Positions 1 to 10,600 of a stretch of 64,000 nucleotides of DNA are shown here, piece after piece. This DNA is from Streptomyces griseomycini (GTDB taxonomy: Bacteria > Actinomycetota > Actinomycetes > Streptomycetales > Streptomycetaceae), in NCBI RefSeq assembly GCF_014203535.1, contig NZ_JACHJI010000002.1, forward strand, positions 124,001 to 188,000, given 5' to 3'. Position numbers and translations under genes: made by a program. The notes beneath the pieces were generated by a model. It was not told the origin of the DNA and ran no database searches. It saw nothing but the letters and a program-made list of their open reading frames with translations. The number at the start of each line of letters is the position of its first letter. The first letter of the stretch is position 1.

Positions 1-2137
1 CGCCGGCGACGGGACCGGAGGCGGGGACCGCGGCGGGCCCGGCGGGCGCGAGCAGGGTCTTGGGCAGGACCACGACCGCGGCGATGCCGCCCTGCTTCTG
101 CTTCCGCAGCTGGACCCGCACCCCGTGCCGGTGGGCGAGCCGGGAGACGACGTACAGGCCGAGGCCGAGACCGTCCTCGCCCTCCTGGTCGTAACCGTCC
201 TCCGGGTCGAACTCGGACAGGCGGGAGTTGAGCCGTTCCAGCCGCTCCGCGGTCATGCCGATGCCCTCGTCCTGCACGGAGAGCATGACCTCGCCGTTCT
301 CCAGCAGCCAGCCGGAGACCTCGGCGGGCAGGTCGGGCGGGGAGAACGAGGTGGCGTTCTCCAGGAGTTCGGCCAGCAGGTGGGACAGGTCGTCCGCGGC
401 GAACCCGGCGATGTGCGCGTGCGGCGGCAGCGCGGCGATCCGGACCCGCTCGTACCGCTCGATCTCGCTGACCGCGGCCCGCACGACGTCGACGAGCGGG
501 ACGGGACCCGCCGTGTGCCGGCCGTGCTCGGTGCCGGCCAGGACGAGGAGGTTCTCGCTGTGCCGGCGCATGACCGTGGCGAAGTGGTCGAGCTTGAACA
601 GGGTGGCCAGGCGCTCCGGGTCGTCCTCGCGCTCCTCCAGGCCCTCGATCACGCCGAGCTGCCGCTCGACCAGTCCGAGGGTGCGCAGCGCCAGGTTGAC
701 GAAGGTGCCGCCGATGCCGGTGCGCAGCCGCTCCAGTTGCTCGGCGGTCCCGGCGAGTTCGGCGCGCAGTTCCTCACGGGCGTCGGCCATCTTCTGGCGC
801 TGGCCGACGAGGTGCCTGCGGTCGGCCTCCAGGGTGGCGACCCGCTCGGTGAGGCCGGCGGCGTGCGCGTGCAGGGCGTTGACGGAGCGGACGACCTGGG
901 CGAACTCGTCGTTGCGGCCGGTGAAGGTGATCGGCTCCTCGGTGCCGGGGTTCTCCGCCTCGGCGAGGCGGGCGGAACCGCGGCGCAGCACGGAGAGCGG
1001 GCGGGTGAGGGTGCGGGCCATCGCGGTGGCGACGCCGACGGCGAGCAGCATCAGGGCGCCGAGGACGGCGACGCGGATCTCCAGTGCGGTGACGTCGTCG
1101 TCGCGCAGCTGGGCGAGGTCCTTGGTGCGCTGGTCGAACAGCGCCGACTCCGCCCCGCGCATCGTCTCGACGCGCGCGGTGAGGGCGGCCCGGAGCTTCT
1201 TCGGGTCGGTGCCGAGTTCGTCGTCGGAGAGCGTCGGCTCGTCGGTGAGCCTCGCGAGGTACTTGTCGGCGGAGTCGACCTCGGGGCCGGTGACCGTGGA
1301 GTCGTAGGAGGTGCGGGCGGCCTTGGGCGCGGTGTCGCGGAAGTCGGCGAGGGCGGCGTCGGAGCGCAGCCGGGCCTGGAGCGCGGCGGCGGTCAGCGCG
1401 TCGCGCCGCTCGGCGTCGGCGTCCGAGGTGGTGGTGGACGTGGACGGCAGGCCGGTGATCGGGTCGATCACGGTCTGCGTGGTGCTCGGCACGTTCAGCG
1501 CGGCGAGCAGCAGTCCGCGGGTGGCGGCGGCCTGCTGGACGGCGGAGTCCAGCTCGGCGAGCGCGTACGTTCCGGAGCCCGCGCGGGGCGGGGTCTGCTG
1601 GGCGAGCCGCTCGGCGAGCCGGTGCAGCTGGGTGATGGCGGTGGAGTACGCCTGGTGCGCCTCGAGCGCGCTGCTCTTGCCGGTGAGCGCGGCGCGGCGG
1701 ACGGCCGCGACGGCGTCGAGGTCGTCGCGCAGGGCGTCCTCGGTGTCGGTGTCGGCGCGCAGTTCCTCGACCTGCCGGTCGACGCGGGCGCTGTGCTCCT
1801 CCGACGGGGCCTTGGACTTGGGCCGGCCGGCCGCGATGTAGGAGGTGACGTCGTCGCGCTCGTCGGCGAGGGAGTGGGCCAGGGCGAGGGCGTCCTGGGT
1901 CTGCTCGGCGAGCGTCACCAGCTCCTGCGAGTCCTTGAGTTCGGCGGAGGCCGCCAGCACGGACGGCGCCCCGGCGCCGGCGATCGCGGCGGCCACCACG
2001 GCCACGGCCACGATGAGCCGGTTGCGTACGTGGGTGGGGCGGCCCCTGCCGACGGTGGGCGTCTGCTCCGCGTCCCCCGTGGGGGCCGTCTGCTTGGCTG
2101 TGCGACGAGGCCGCGACTTCTGCACCGGTGCTCGCAT
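1..2137 (-). CDS. NIT-domain sensor histidine kinase (3' end outside window)
   Basis: Reading leftward, the protein has a basic N-terminus, a membrane anchor (LIVAVAVVAAAIAGAG), a long helical extracytoplasmic region resembling nitrate/nitrite-sensing (NIT) domains, a second membrane segment (VLGALMLLAVGVATAMA), a HAMP-like stretch, then a kinase core. The phosphoacceptor region has the actinobacterial LDHFATVMRRHSENLLVL form rather than a classic H-box. The ATPase has LLENATSFSPP (N box), DEGIGM (G1) and GLGLYVVSRLAHRHG (G2). These kinases often begin conservon-like operons with roadblock and GTPase genes, which would lie left of the window. The start is the ATG at 2137; its ribosome site is weak and an in-frame TTG at 2179 is an alternative. 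About 712 residues are visible without a stop, so the gene continues past the left edge. The ligand is unknown. Confidence 0.88.
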   Translation of the reverse strand, partial: MRAPVQKSRPRRTAKQTAPTGDAEQTPTVGRGRPTHVRNRLIVAVAVVAAAIAGAGAPSVLAASAELKDSQELVTLAEQTQDALALAHSLADERDDVTSYIAAGRPKSKAPSEEHSARVDRQVEELRADTDTEDALRDDLDAVAAVRRAALTGKSSALEAHQAYSTAITQLHRLAERLAQQTPPRAGSGTYALAELDSAVQQAAATRGLLLAALNVPSTTQTVIDPITGLPSTSTTTSDADAERRDALTAAALQARLRSDAALADFRDTAPKAARTSYDSTVTGPEVDSADKYLARLTDEPTLSDDELGTDPKKLRAALTARVETMRGAESALFDQRTKDLAQLRDDDVTALEIRVAVLGALMLLAVGVATAMARTLTRPLSVLRRGSARLAEAENPGTEEPITFTGRNDEFAQVVRSVNALHAHAAGLTERVATLEADRRHLVGQRQKMADAREELRAELAGTAEQLERLRTGIGGTFVNLALRTLGLVERQLGVIEGLEEREDDPERLATLFKLDHFATVMRRHSENLLVLAGTEHGRHTAGPVPLVDVVRAAVSEIERYERVRIAALPPHAHIAGFAADDLSHLLAELLENATSFSPPDLPAEVSGWLLENGEVMLSVQDEGIGMTAERLERLNSRLSEFDPEDGYDQEGEDGLGLGLYVVSRLAHRHGVRVQLRKQKQGGIAAVVVLPKTLLAPAGPAAVPASGPVAG

Positions 2138-2532
2138 TCCTGACTCGTGTACCCCTGGATCCGGGTGACGCTCCGTCAACGGGCGTGGACGCTCGCCCCG
2201 AGCCGCCGAGCGCGCTCGGACGGCAAAGCGCCCCCATCGCTCCCCGACCCTCCCAGTGCCCGTGGGCAGTGGATGCGCATCACCTGACCCGCCACCCGAA
2301 GGAGTGAACATCGGACGCGAGTTGAGGAGCAAGTCCCGGCGTGCCGTGCGGCGGCCCCGCACGGCACGCCGGTTGGACGTCTGCGGCGGGCGGTGGCAAT
2401 ATTCGCCGCCACGCGTTCCCGGAGCCCTGCATTCCCTCCCAAATCCGGCGCCTGACCTGCACGACTGCGGTGATCCGGCAATGGGCGTCGGCCTTCTGCG
2501 GCCCTTGTGAAAGGCTCGTGCAGACTGACCGG

Positions 2533-3339
2533 ATGCGTACGGAACTTGTTTCGGAGCCCGGCGATCCGGGCCGCCCCAACGAGGACTTCGCGAGTGTCGG
2601 GCTTCCGGCCTCCGGACAGGGCGGTTCGCTCGTCGTGCTGGACGGGGTCACCCCACCGGAGGACGGGGGCGGCTGCCTGCATTCGGTTCCCTGGTTCACC
2701 GCGCGCCTCGGCGGGGCGCTGACCGAACTGACCGTTTCGCTCCCGGATGTTCCCCTGGCCGAGCTGCTGTCCCGCGCCCTCACCCGTACCGCCGACAGCC
2801 ACGCGGCAACCTGTGACCTTTCTCACCCCCGAACCCCTCAGGCAACGGTGGTGCTGGCCCGCTGGTCACCGGGCTCGGTCGAGTACCTGGTCCTGTCCGA
2901 CTCGGCCCTGCTGGTCGAGTCCACCGACGGCACGGCGACCGCGCTGCTGGACGACCGGCTGGCCCTGCTGCCCCGCTCGGCCCTGGCGACGGACGCCCTG
3001 GTGGACGCCACGGTGCGCAACCGGGAGGGCGGTTTCTTCACCGCGGCGGCGGATCCCTCGGTGGCGGCCCGCGCGGTCACCGGCACCCTGCCGCGCGACG
3101 GGGTGCGCGCCCTGGCCGCCCTGACGGACGGGGCGGCGCGCTGGGTGGAACGGTTCCACGAGGGCGACTGGGCGGACTGCCTCGCGCTCCTCCGCGCGGA
3201 GGGGCCGCGTTCCCTGGTGCACCGTGTACGGGCGCTGGAGCGGGCGGACGCGGACCGGCTGCCGCCGCGCCGGGGCAAGACCCACGACGACGCGACGGTG
3301 GTCTACGTGGAGCTGCCCCCGTCCCCGCCCCCGGCGTGA
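2533..3339 (+). CDS. PP2C-family serine/threonine phosphatase-like protein
   Basis: About 268 residues. It opens with SEPGDPGRPNEDFASVG and LVVLDGVTPPEDGG, the acidic metal-binding pattern (NED...DG) of PP2C phosphatases, and ends with THDDATVVYVEL, the DD(A/M)T motif of the last core strand. It has no membrane segment, so it should be cytosolic. The ATG at 2533 lacks a ribosome-binding site but follows a CAGACT hexamer by six bases, suggesting a leaderless mRNA. An in-frame start at 2341 would add a non-conserved N-terminus and is unlikely. It is transcribed away from the neighbouring sensor kinase and toward the MarR gene. The substrate is unknown, and some members of this group may be catalytically weak. 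Confidence 0.78.
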   Translation: MRTELVSEPGDPGRPNEDFASVGLPASGQGGSLVVLDGVTPPEDGGGCLHSVPWFTARLGGALTELTVSLPDVPLAELLSRALTRTADSHAATCDLSHPRTPQATVVLARWSPGSVEYLVLSDSALLVESTDGTATALLDDRLALLPRSALATDALVDATVRNREGGFFTAAADPSVAARAVTGTLPRDGVRALAALTDGAARWVERFHEGDWADCLALLRAEGPRSLVHRVRALERADADRLPPRRGKTHDDATVVYVELPPSPPPA

Positions 3340-3385
3340 ACGCCGGGGTGCTCCCGGCGGTGGTGCGCGTCCGGTCCCGCCCCGG

Positions 3386-3880
3386 TCACCTCTCCATTCC
3401 GCGGTTCAGCTGGTGCAGCAGCCGGGCGAGTTCCGCGACCTCGCCGGGGTCCCAGTCGGCGAGCCGGCCGGCGTAGCGCGCGCGGCGGGCCTCGCGGACC
3501 CTGCTCACCCGTTCGCGTCCCTCCCGGGTGAGGGCGACCAGCCAGGCGCGGCCGTCGGCGGGGTCCGGCTCGCGGGCGACGAGGCCGAGTTCCTCCAGCG
3601 CGCGCAACTGGCGCGACATCGTCGCCTTGCCGACGCCGATGTAGGCGGCGAGCTCGGTGGCCCGCTGCTTGCCGCACTCATCCAGACGGACGAGCAACCC
3701 GTAGGCGGACGACTCCAGGTCGGGGTGGACCTCGCGGGCCATCTCCCCCTGGTTGGCCCGGGCGCGCCGCAGCAGCACCGTCAACTCCCGTTCCAGGGCG
3801 AGGAAACCGGGCTGGTCCAGACCGCTCCCGGGCCCTGGGGCGGCGGCTCGTTCCCCGCCGCCGTTTCGGTCTTCGTGCAC
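3386..3880 (-). CDS. MarR-family transcriptional regulator
   Basis: A 164-residue winged-helix repressor. The DNA-binding part reads RATELAAYIGVGKATMSRQLRALEELGLV, followed by the wing REPDPADGRAWLVALTREG; dimerisation helices lie on both sides. The GTG at 3880 was chosen because an AGGG precedes it; a longer frame to 4054 exists but its extra residues look like non-coding GC-rich sequence. It points toward the PP2C-like gene tail to tail. Ligand and targets cannot be read from the sequence. The upstream region up to the lysozyme start at 4116 probably carries divergent promoters. Confidence 0.85.
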   Translation of the reverse strand: MHEDRNGGGERAAAPGPGSGLDQPGFLALERELTVLLRRARANQGEMAREVHPDLESSAYGLLVRLDECGKQRATELAAYIGVGKATMSRQLRALEELGLVAREPDPADGRAWLVALTREGRERVSRVREARRARYAGRLADWDPGEVAELARLLHQLNRGMER

Positions 3881-4115
3881 GTGAGCCCTGCCTCGGTCTT
3901 CCCGGTCCTGAACGTTCTCGCCAAGTGGCGGCGTCGCCGCAGCTCCGCCAGTATTTCGCAGGCGTAGACCAACGGCAGCTCCCGGACGGAACCCTCCCCA
4001 CGTCGCGGTCCACGCGCGCAGTCTCTCTACCAGGCGACTGCGTGGCATGCCCACTACATGCGACGGGGGTCACACACCGCATCCCCCTCGACAACCAGCC
4101 CTTCGGAGACACGTC

Positions 4116-4940
4116 ATGCCCGTGCCCAGATCCGGCGTCACCCGTTTACACGTGTACACCGCCGTCGCGGCGGTCCTGCTCGGCCTCTTCTCCCTGCCCC
4201 GCACGGCCGCGGCGGGCGAGCCCGCCCCCAGCGCTCCCCCGCGCGGCTCCGCCCACATGGGGATGGGCGTCGTCGCCCACGACGGCCGCGGCGGCCTCCC
4301 CACCCGGCGCTCCACCCAGACGGAGGGGGTGGACGTCTCCAGCCACCAGGGCGACGTCGCGTGGCCGACGCTGTGGAACAGCGGGGTCAGGTGGGCCTAC
4401 GTGAAGGCCACGGAGGGGACGTACTACACCAACCCCTACCACCCTCAGCAGTACGACGGCTCGTACGACATCGGGATGATCCGCGGCGCCTACCACTTCG
4501 CGACCCCCGACACCTCGAGCGGCGCCGCCCAGGCCGACTACTTCGTCGACCGCGGCGGCGACTGGTCCCCGGACGGATGGACCCTGCCGGGCGCGCTCGA
4601 CATCGAGTGGAACCCCTACGGGGACGCCTGCTACGGCAAGTCGCAGAGCGCGATGGTGGACTGGATCCACGACTTCCTGGACCAGTACCGGGCGCGCACC
4701 GGCCGGGACGCCGTCATCTACACGGCGACCAGCTGGTGGAAGCAGTGCACCGGGAACTACGCCGGTTTCGCGTCCACCAACCCGCTGTGGATCGCCCGGT
4801 ACGCCTCCACCGTGGGGGAGCTCCCCGCCGGCTGGGGGACCTACACGATGTGGCAGTACACCTCGACCGGGCCGACCGTCGGGGACCACGACCGCTTCAA
4901 CGGCACGGTCGACCGGCTGCGGTCCCTCGCGCTGGGCTGA
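4116..4940 (+). CDS. Secreted GH25 lysozyme (Chalaropsis/cellosyl type)
   Basis: About 274 residues. The start at 4116 follows GGAGACACGTC and opens a signal peptide (TAVAAVLLGLFSLPRTAAAG), so the enzyme is exported. The catalytic domain begins EGVDVSSHQGDVAW and carries ALDIEWNPYGD, matching the D-x-E acidic catalytic residues of glycoside hydrolase family 25, with YVKATEG and the closing MWQYTSTG strand. It is expected to cleave the N-acetylmuramic acid to N-acetylglucosamine beta-1,4 bond of peptidoglycan, either for cell-wall turnover or against other bacteria. No separate wall-binding domain is present. It is convergent with lon across a shared terminator. Confidence 0.92.
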   Translation: MPVPRSGVTRLHVYTAVAAVLLGLFSLPRTAAAGEPAPSAPPRGSAHMGMGVVAHDGRGGLPTRRSTQTEGVDVSSHQGDVAWPTLWNSGVRWAYVKATEGTYYTNPYHPQQYDGSYDIGMIRGAYHFATPDTSSGAAQADYFVDRGGDWSPDGWTLPGALDIEWNPYGDACYGKSQSAMVDWIHDFLDQYRARTGRDAVIYTATSWWKQCTGNYAGFASTNPLWIARYASTVGELPAGWGTYTMWQYTSTGPTVGDHDRFNGTVDRLRSLALG

Positions 4941-4961
4941 CCACGGCCCTCCCGGCGCGGC

Positions 4962-4997
4962 GAAGGCCCGGGCCTCCCTCACGGAACCCGGGCCTTC
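4962..4997. terminator. Bidirectional hairpin between lysozyme and lon
   Basis: GAAGGCCCGGG at 4962-4972 pairs perfectly with CCCGGGCCTTC at 4987-4997 around a 14-base loop. It lies between two convergent genes (stops at 4940 and 5016), so it can end both transcripts. There is no long U tract, which is usual in Streptomyces. Confidence 0.75.
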
Positions 4998-5015
4998 CCT
5001 CGTCCGGCCGCCCCG

Positions 5016-7430
<2,415 letters not shown>

Positions 7431-7452
7431 GATCTCCCCTTCGGCAGTCAAA

Positions 7453-7471
7453 TTGAGTTATGCCGACTCAA
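7453..7471. promoter_or_regulatory. HAIR operator (predicted HspR site) of lon
   Basis: TTGAGT-N7-ACTCAA is a perfect inverted repeat and matches the HAIR consensus (CTTGAGT-N7-ACTCAAG) used by the heat-shock repressor HspR. It sits 22 bases upstream of the lon start codon. The family knowledge that HspR controls dnaK, clpB and lon in Streptomyces supports the call; binding here is inferred. Confidence 0.85.
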
Positions 7472-7504
7472 TGCTCGTGAGCCGCCGGATGTTCCCCAAG
7501 CCGT

Positions 7505-7518
7505 GTTCGCTCTGAGCG
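7505..7518 (+). promoter_or_regulatory. ClgR-type box upstream of lon
   Basis: GTTCGC-TCTGA-GCG matches the ClgR motif GTTCGC-N5-GCG reported for clp and lon promoters in Streptomyces. It lies about 75 bases upstream of the lon start, a suitable place for an activator. It could also serve the divergent gene at 7626. Confidence 0.6.
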
Positions 7519-7625
7519 ATCATCAGGTGACGTGCGGGACCCACGGGCTGCGCGCCCCCGGCGGGCGAACCGGTGGAAGTCCGACGGACGACCCGGTGAA
7601 AAGGGGGAGCTGCCAAGATGAACGG

Positions 7626-8339
7626 ATGCCCACCCCGTACGACATTCCCGAAGTCACCGAAGTCCTGGACCGCCGCGAGGGTCCGTACGGCGAGGTCGCG
7701 CTGCGGCGGCACGGCGGCCTGCTGCAGATCATCGCGAACGGCTGCTTCCTGATGGACACCTCCGACGGCCGCTCGGAGCGCCGGCTCGTCGACGCCGCCC
7801 TGGCCGCGCTCGACGCCGCCGACGCGCGCGAGGGCCGCGACCCGCGCCCCGGCCCGCACGTCCTCATCGGCGGACTCGGGGTCGGCTTCTCGCTCGCACA
7901 CGCCGCCGGCCAGTCCCGCTGGGGGCGGATCACCGTGGTGGAGCGCGAGCCGGCCGTCATCGACTGGCACCGCGGGGGCCCTCTGGCCGCGCTCTCCGCC
8001 GAGGCCCTCGCCGACCCGCGCACGGAGATCGTCGAGGCGGACCTCGTCACCTACGTCAATGAGACATCCGACACGTTCGACGCGCTGTGCCTCGACATCG
8101 ACAACGGACCCGACTGGACCGTCACCGAGGACAACGACGGGCTCTACTCACCGGCCGGACTGGCGGACTGCGCAAGGGTGTTGAGGCCCCGCGGAGTGCT
8201 CGCCGTGTGGTCGGCCAAGCCCTCCCCGGAATTCGAGGGAACCTTGCGGAATGCCGGGTTCCAGCATGTGCGTACCGAAGAGGTCCCCGTTGCCCGGGGC
8301 GTTCCGGACGTCGTGCACCTCGGCGTCCGCCCTGGATAG
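7626..8339 (+). CDS. Spermidine synthase-like SAM-dependent transferase
   Basis: 237 residues with the fold of polyamine synthases: an N-terminal beta-hairpin part (DRREGPYGEVALRRH), then a Rossmann core with HVLIGGLGVGFSLAHA, the ribose-binding acidic strand ITVVERE, and LCLDIDNGPDW. The GGLG(V)GF loop binds decarboxylated SAM or SAM. Related actinobacterial genes are labelled spermine synthase, but the polyamine-site residues cannot be judged here, so a methyltransferase role is open. The ATG at 7626 lacks a ribosome-binding site; CAAGAT ends six bases before it, suggesting a leaderless transcript. It is divergent from lon. Confidence 0.72.
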   Translation: MPTPYDIPEVTEVLDRREGPYGEVALRRHGGLLQIIANGCFLMDTSDGRSERRLVDAALAALDAADAREGRDPRPGPHVLIGGLGVGFSLAHAAGQSRWGRITVVEREPAVIDWHRGGPLAALSAEALADPRTEIVEADLVTYVNETSDTFDALCLDIDNGPDWTVTEDNDGLYSPAGLADCARVLRPRGVLAVWSAKPSPEFEGTLRNAGFQHVRTEEVPVARGVPDVVHLGVRPG

Positions 8340-8462
8340 CAAACACGCGGTAACTCCCCGTACGCTGCTGCCCTGACGCGGGTCTTTCAAGCGTCAACCG
8401 CAGTCATGCGCACACGAGGGATCACCCCACGGATTCCGGAAAGCACACCTCAGGGGCGGGCG

Positions 8463-9203
8463 ATGGACCAGACACACACCTCCCACAACGGCACGGCGAC
8501 GACCACCCCCGGCGCACAGCGACGGGTCCTGGTGGTCGAGGACGACGCGACGATCGTGGACGCCATCGCGACCCGCCTCCGCGCCGAGGGATTCCTCGTG
8601 CAAACGGCGGGCGACGGCCCGTCCGCGGTGGACACGGCGGAGGCCTGGCAGCCCGATCTGCTGATCCTCGACATCATGCTGCCGGGCTTCGACGGCCTGG
8701 AGGTCTGCCGGCGCGTGCAGGCCCAGCGGCCCGTGCCGGTGCTGATGCTCACCGCGCGCGACGACGAGACCGACATGCTGGTCGGGCTGGGCGTCGGCGC
8801 CGACGACTACATGACGAAGCCTTTCTCCATGCGGGAGCTGGCGGCCCGCGTGCACGTGCTGCTGCGCCGCATGGAGCGCGCGGCCCTCGCGGCCACGACG
8901 CCGCGCAGCGGCATCCTGCGCCTCGGCGAGCTGGAGATCGACCACGCGCAGCGCCGGGTACGGGTGCGCAGCGAGGACGTCCACCTGACGCCCACCGAGT
9001 TCGACCTGCTGGTGTGCCTGGCGAACACCCCCCGCGCGGTGCTCTCCCGCGAGCAGCTGCTGGCCGAGGTCTGGGACTGGGCGGACGCCTCCGGCACCCG
9101 GACCGTCGACAGCCACATCAAGGCGCTGCGCCGCAAGATCGGCGCCGAGCGCATCCGCACCGTGCACGGCGTGGGCTACGCCCTGGAGACGCCGACGCCA
9201 TGA
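8463..9203 (+). CDS. OmpR/PhoB-family response regulator
   Basis: 246 residues. The receiver domain has RRVLVVEDDATIVD, the phosphoacceptor aspartate in LLILDIMLPGFDGLEV and the lysine in YMTKPF. The C-terminal winged helix carries LTPTEFDLLVCL and RTVDSHIKALRRKIG. It overlaps the downstream kinase gene by four bases (ATGA), so the two are translationally coupled and form a cognate pair. The ATG at 8463 fits family length; the frame opens earlier at 8406 but the extra residues are not receiver-like. The target regulon is unknown. Confidence 0.93.
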   Translation: MDQTHTSHNGTATTTPGAQRRVLVVEDDATIVDAIATRLRAEGFLVQTAGDGPSAVDTAEAWQPDLLILDIMLPGFDGLEVCRRVQAQRPVPVLMLTARDDETDMLVGLGVGADDYMTKPFSMRELAARVHVLLRRMERAALAATTPRSGILRLGELEIDHAQRRVRVRSEDVHLTPTEFDLLVCLANTPRAVLSREQLLAEVWDWADASGTRTVDSHIKALRRKIGAERIRTVHGVGYALETPTP

Positions 9204-10309
9204 GCGACGGGCCGGCCGGACACAGAAACCCCGGGAAGCCTCCCTGGGGCGGTGCACGCCCGTTCTCGATCAAGACCAAGCTGGGCGCGCTGGTCGTCAT
9301 CTCGGTGCTGATCACCACCGGGCTGTCGATGATCGCGGTGCGCACCGAGACGGAGCTGCGCTTCATCACGGTCTTCTCGATGATCGCCACGCTGCTCATC
9401 ACGCAGTTCGTGGCGCACTCGCTCACCGCGCCGCTGGACGACATGAACGCGGTGGCCCGGTCCATCTCGCACGGCGACTACACCCGCCGGGTGCGCGAGA
9501 ACCGCCGCGACGAGCTGGGCGACCTGGCCCAGACGATCAACGTCATGGCCGACGAGCTGGAGGCCCAGGACCGCCAGCGCAAGGAGCTGGTGGCCAACGT
9601 CTCGCACGAGCTGCGCACCCCCATCGCGGGCCTGCGCGCGGTGCTGGAGAACATCGTCGACGGGGTCACCGAGGCCGACCCCGAGACGATGCGCACGGCC
9701 CTGAAGCAGACCGAGCGGCTGGGCCGCCTGGTGGAGACCCTCCTCGACCTGTCCCGCCTGGACAACGGCGTCGTCCCGCTGAAGAAGCGCCGGTTCGAGG
9801 TGTGGCCGTACCTGTCCGGCGTGCTGAAGGAGGCCAACATGGTCGCCTCCGCCCGCGCGGGCATGGCCACCGGGTCCGGCAGCCACACGCGCACGGACGT
9901 CCACCTGCACCTCGACGTGACGCCGCCCGAGCTGACCGCGCACGCCGACCCGGAGCGCATCCACCAGGTGGTCGCCAACCTCATCGACAACGCGGTCAAG
10001 CACAGCCCGCCGCACGGCCGCGTGACGGTCAGGGCGCGGCGCGGACCGCAGCCGGAGTCGCTGGAGCTGGAGGTCCTGGACGAGGGACCCGGCATCCCGC
10101 GGACCGAGTGGCACCGCGTCTTCGAGCGGTTCAACCGCGGCAGCGTCAGCCGGCCGCACGGTCCCGGCAGCGACGGCGGCACCGGTCTCGGCCTGGCGAT
10201 CGCCCGCTGGGCCGTCGATCTGCACGGCGGCCGGATCGGAGTGGCCGAATCCGAGCGGGGTTGCCGGATTCTTGTCACCCTTCCAGGGGCGTCTTCCGTG
10301 TCGGATTGA
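9200..10309 (+). CDS. Membrane sensor histidine kinase, partner of the upstream regulator
   Basis: 369 residues. A short cytosolic N-terminus is followed by two closely spaced membrane helices (LGALVVISVLITTGLSMI and FITVFSMIATLLITQFV) with almost no external loop, then a HAMP domain, the H-box NVSHELRTPIAGLRAVLEN, the N-box NLIDNAVKHSPPHG and the G-boxes DEGPGIP and GTGLGLAIARW. The lack of a sizeable extracellular sensor region suggests it senses a signal within or near the membrane. It starts at the ATGA overlap with the response regulator gene. Confidence 0.93.
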   Translation: MSDGPAGHRNPGKPPWGGARPFSIKTKLGALVVISVLITTGLSMIAVRTETELRFITVFSMIATLLITQFVAHSLTAPLDDMNAVARSISHGDYTRRVRENRRDELGDLAQTINVMADELEAQDRQRKELVANVSHELRTPIAGLRAVLENIVDGVTEADPETMRTALKQTERLGRLVETLLDLSRLDNGVVPLKKRRFEVWPYLSGVLKEANMVASARAGMATGSGSHTRTDVHLHLDVTPPELTAHADPERIHQVVANLIDNAVKHSPPHGRVTVRARRGPQPESLELEVLDEGPGIPRTEWHRVFERFNRGSVSRPHGPGSDGGTGLGLAIARWAVDLHGGRIGVAESERGCRILVTLPGASSVSD

Positions 10310-10600
10310 CGTACAGTTCGAAGCGGAGCCACAAGATCCACTGGCGTCCGCGCTGACGGGCACGTGTGATCAGGCACAGGCCCCGCGCCAGGTGCGCGCC
10401 GGGCCCGATCGAGCGATCCCTGAAGCAGCCGGAAGAAGCGGAACCACGCTTGTTTCCCGCCATTTCCAGCGCCGAAACACCCTCTGAGATGTGACTTGCG
10501 CGACGTTGAACGGACCCGGCCTGACCTTCTCGCTCTTGGAGGCGTAGCCTTGATTTCCGCTGTCCATCATCTTGCGAAGCGGAAGAGGGCGGTTGACGCC

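Noticed and set aside
125..2143. Long plus-strand open frame of 672 codons over the sensor kinase gene
   Set aside because: It mirrors the minus-strand kinase, whose NIT, HAMP and ATPase motifs are clear; long antisense frames are expected at this GC content.
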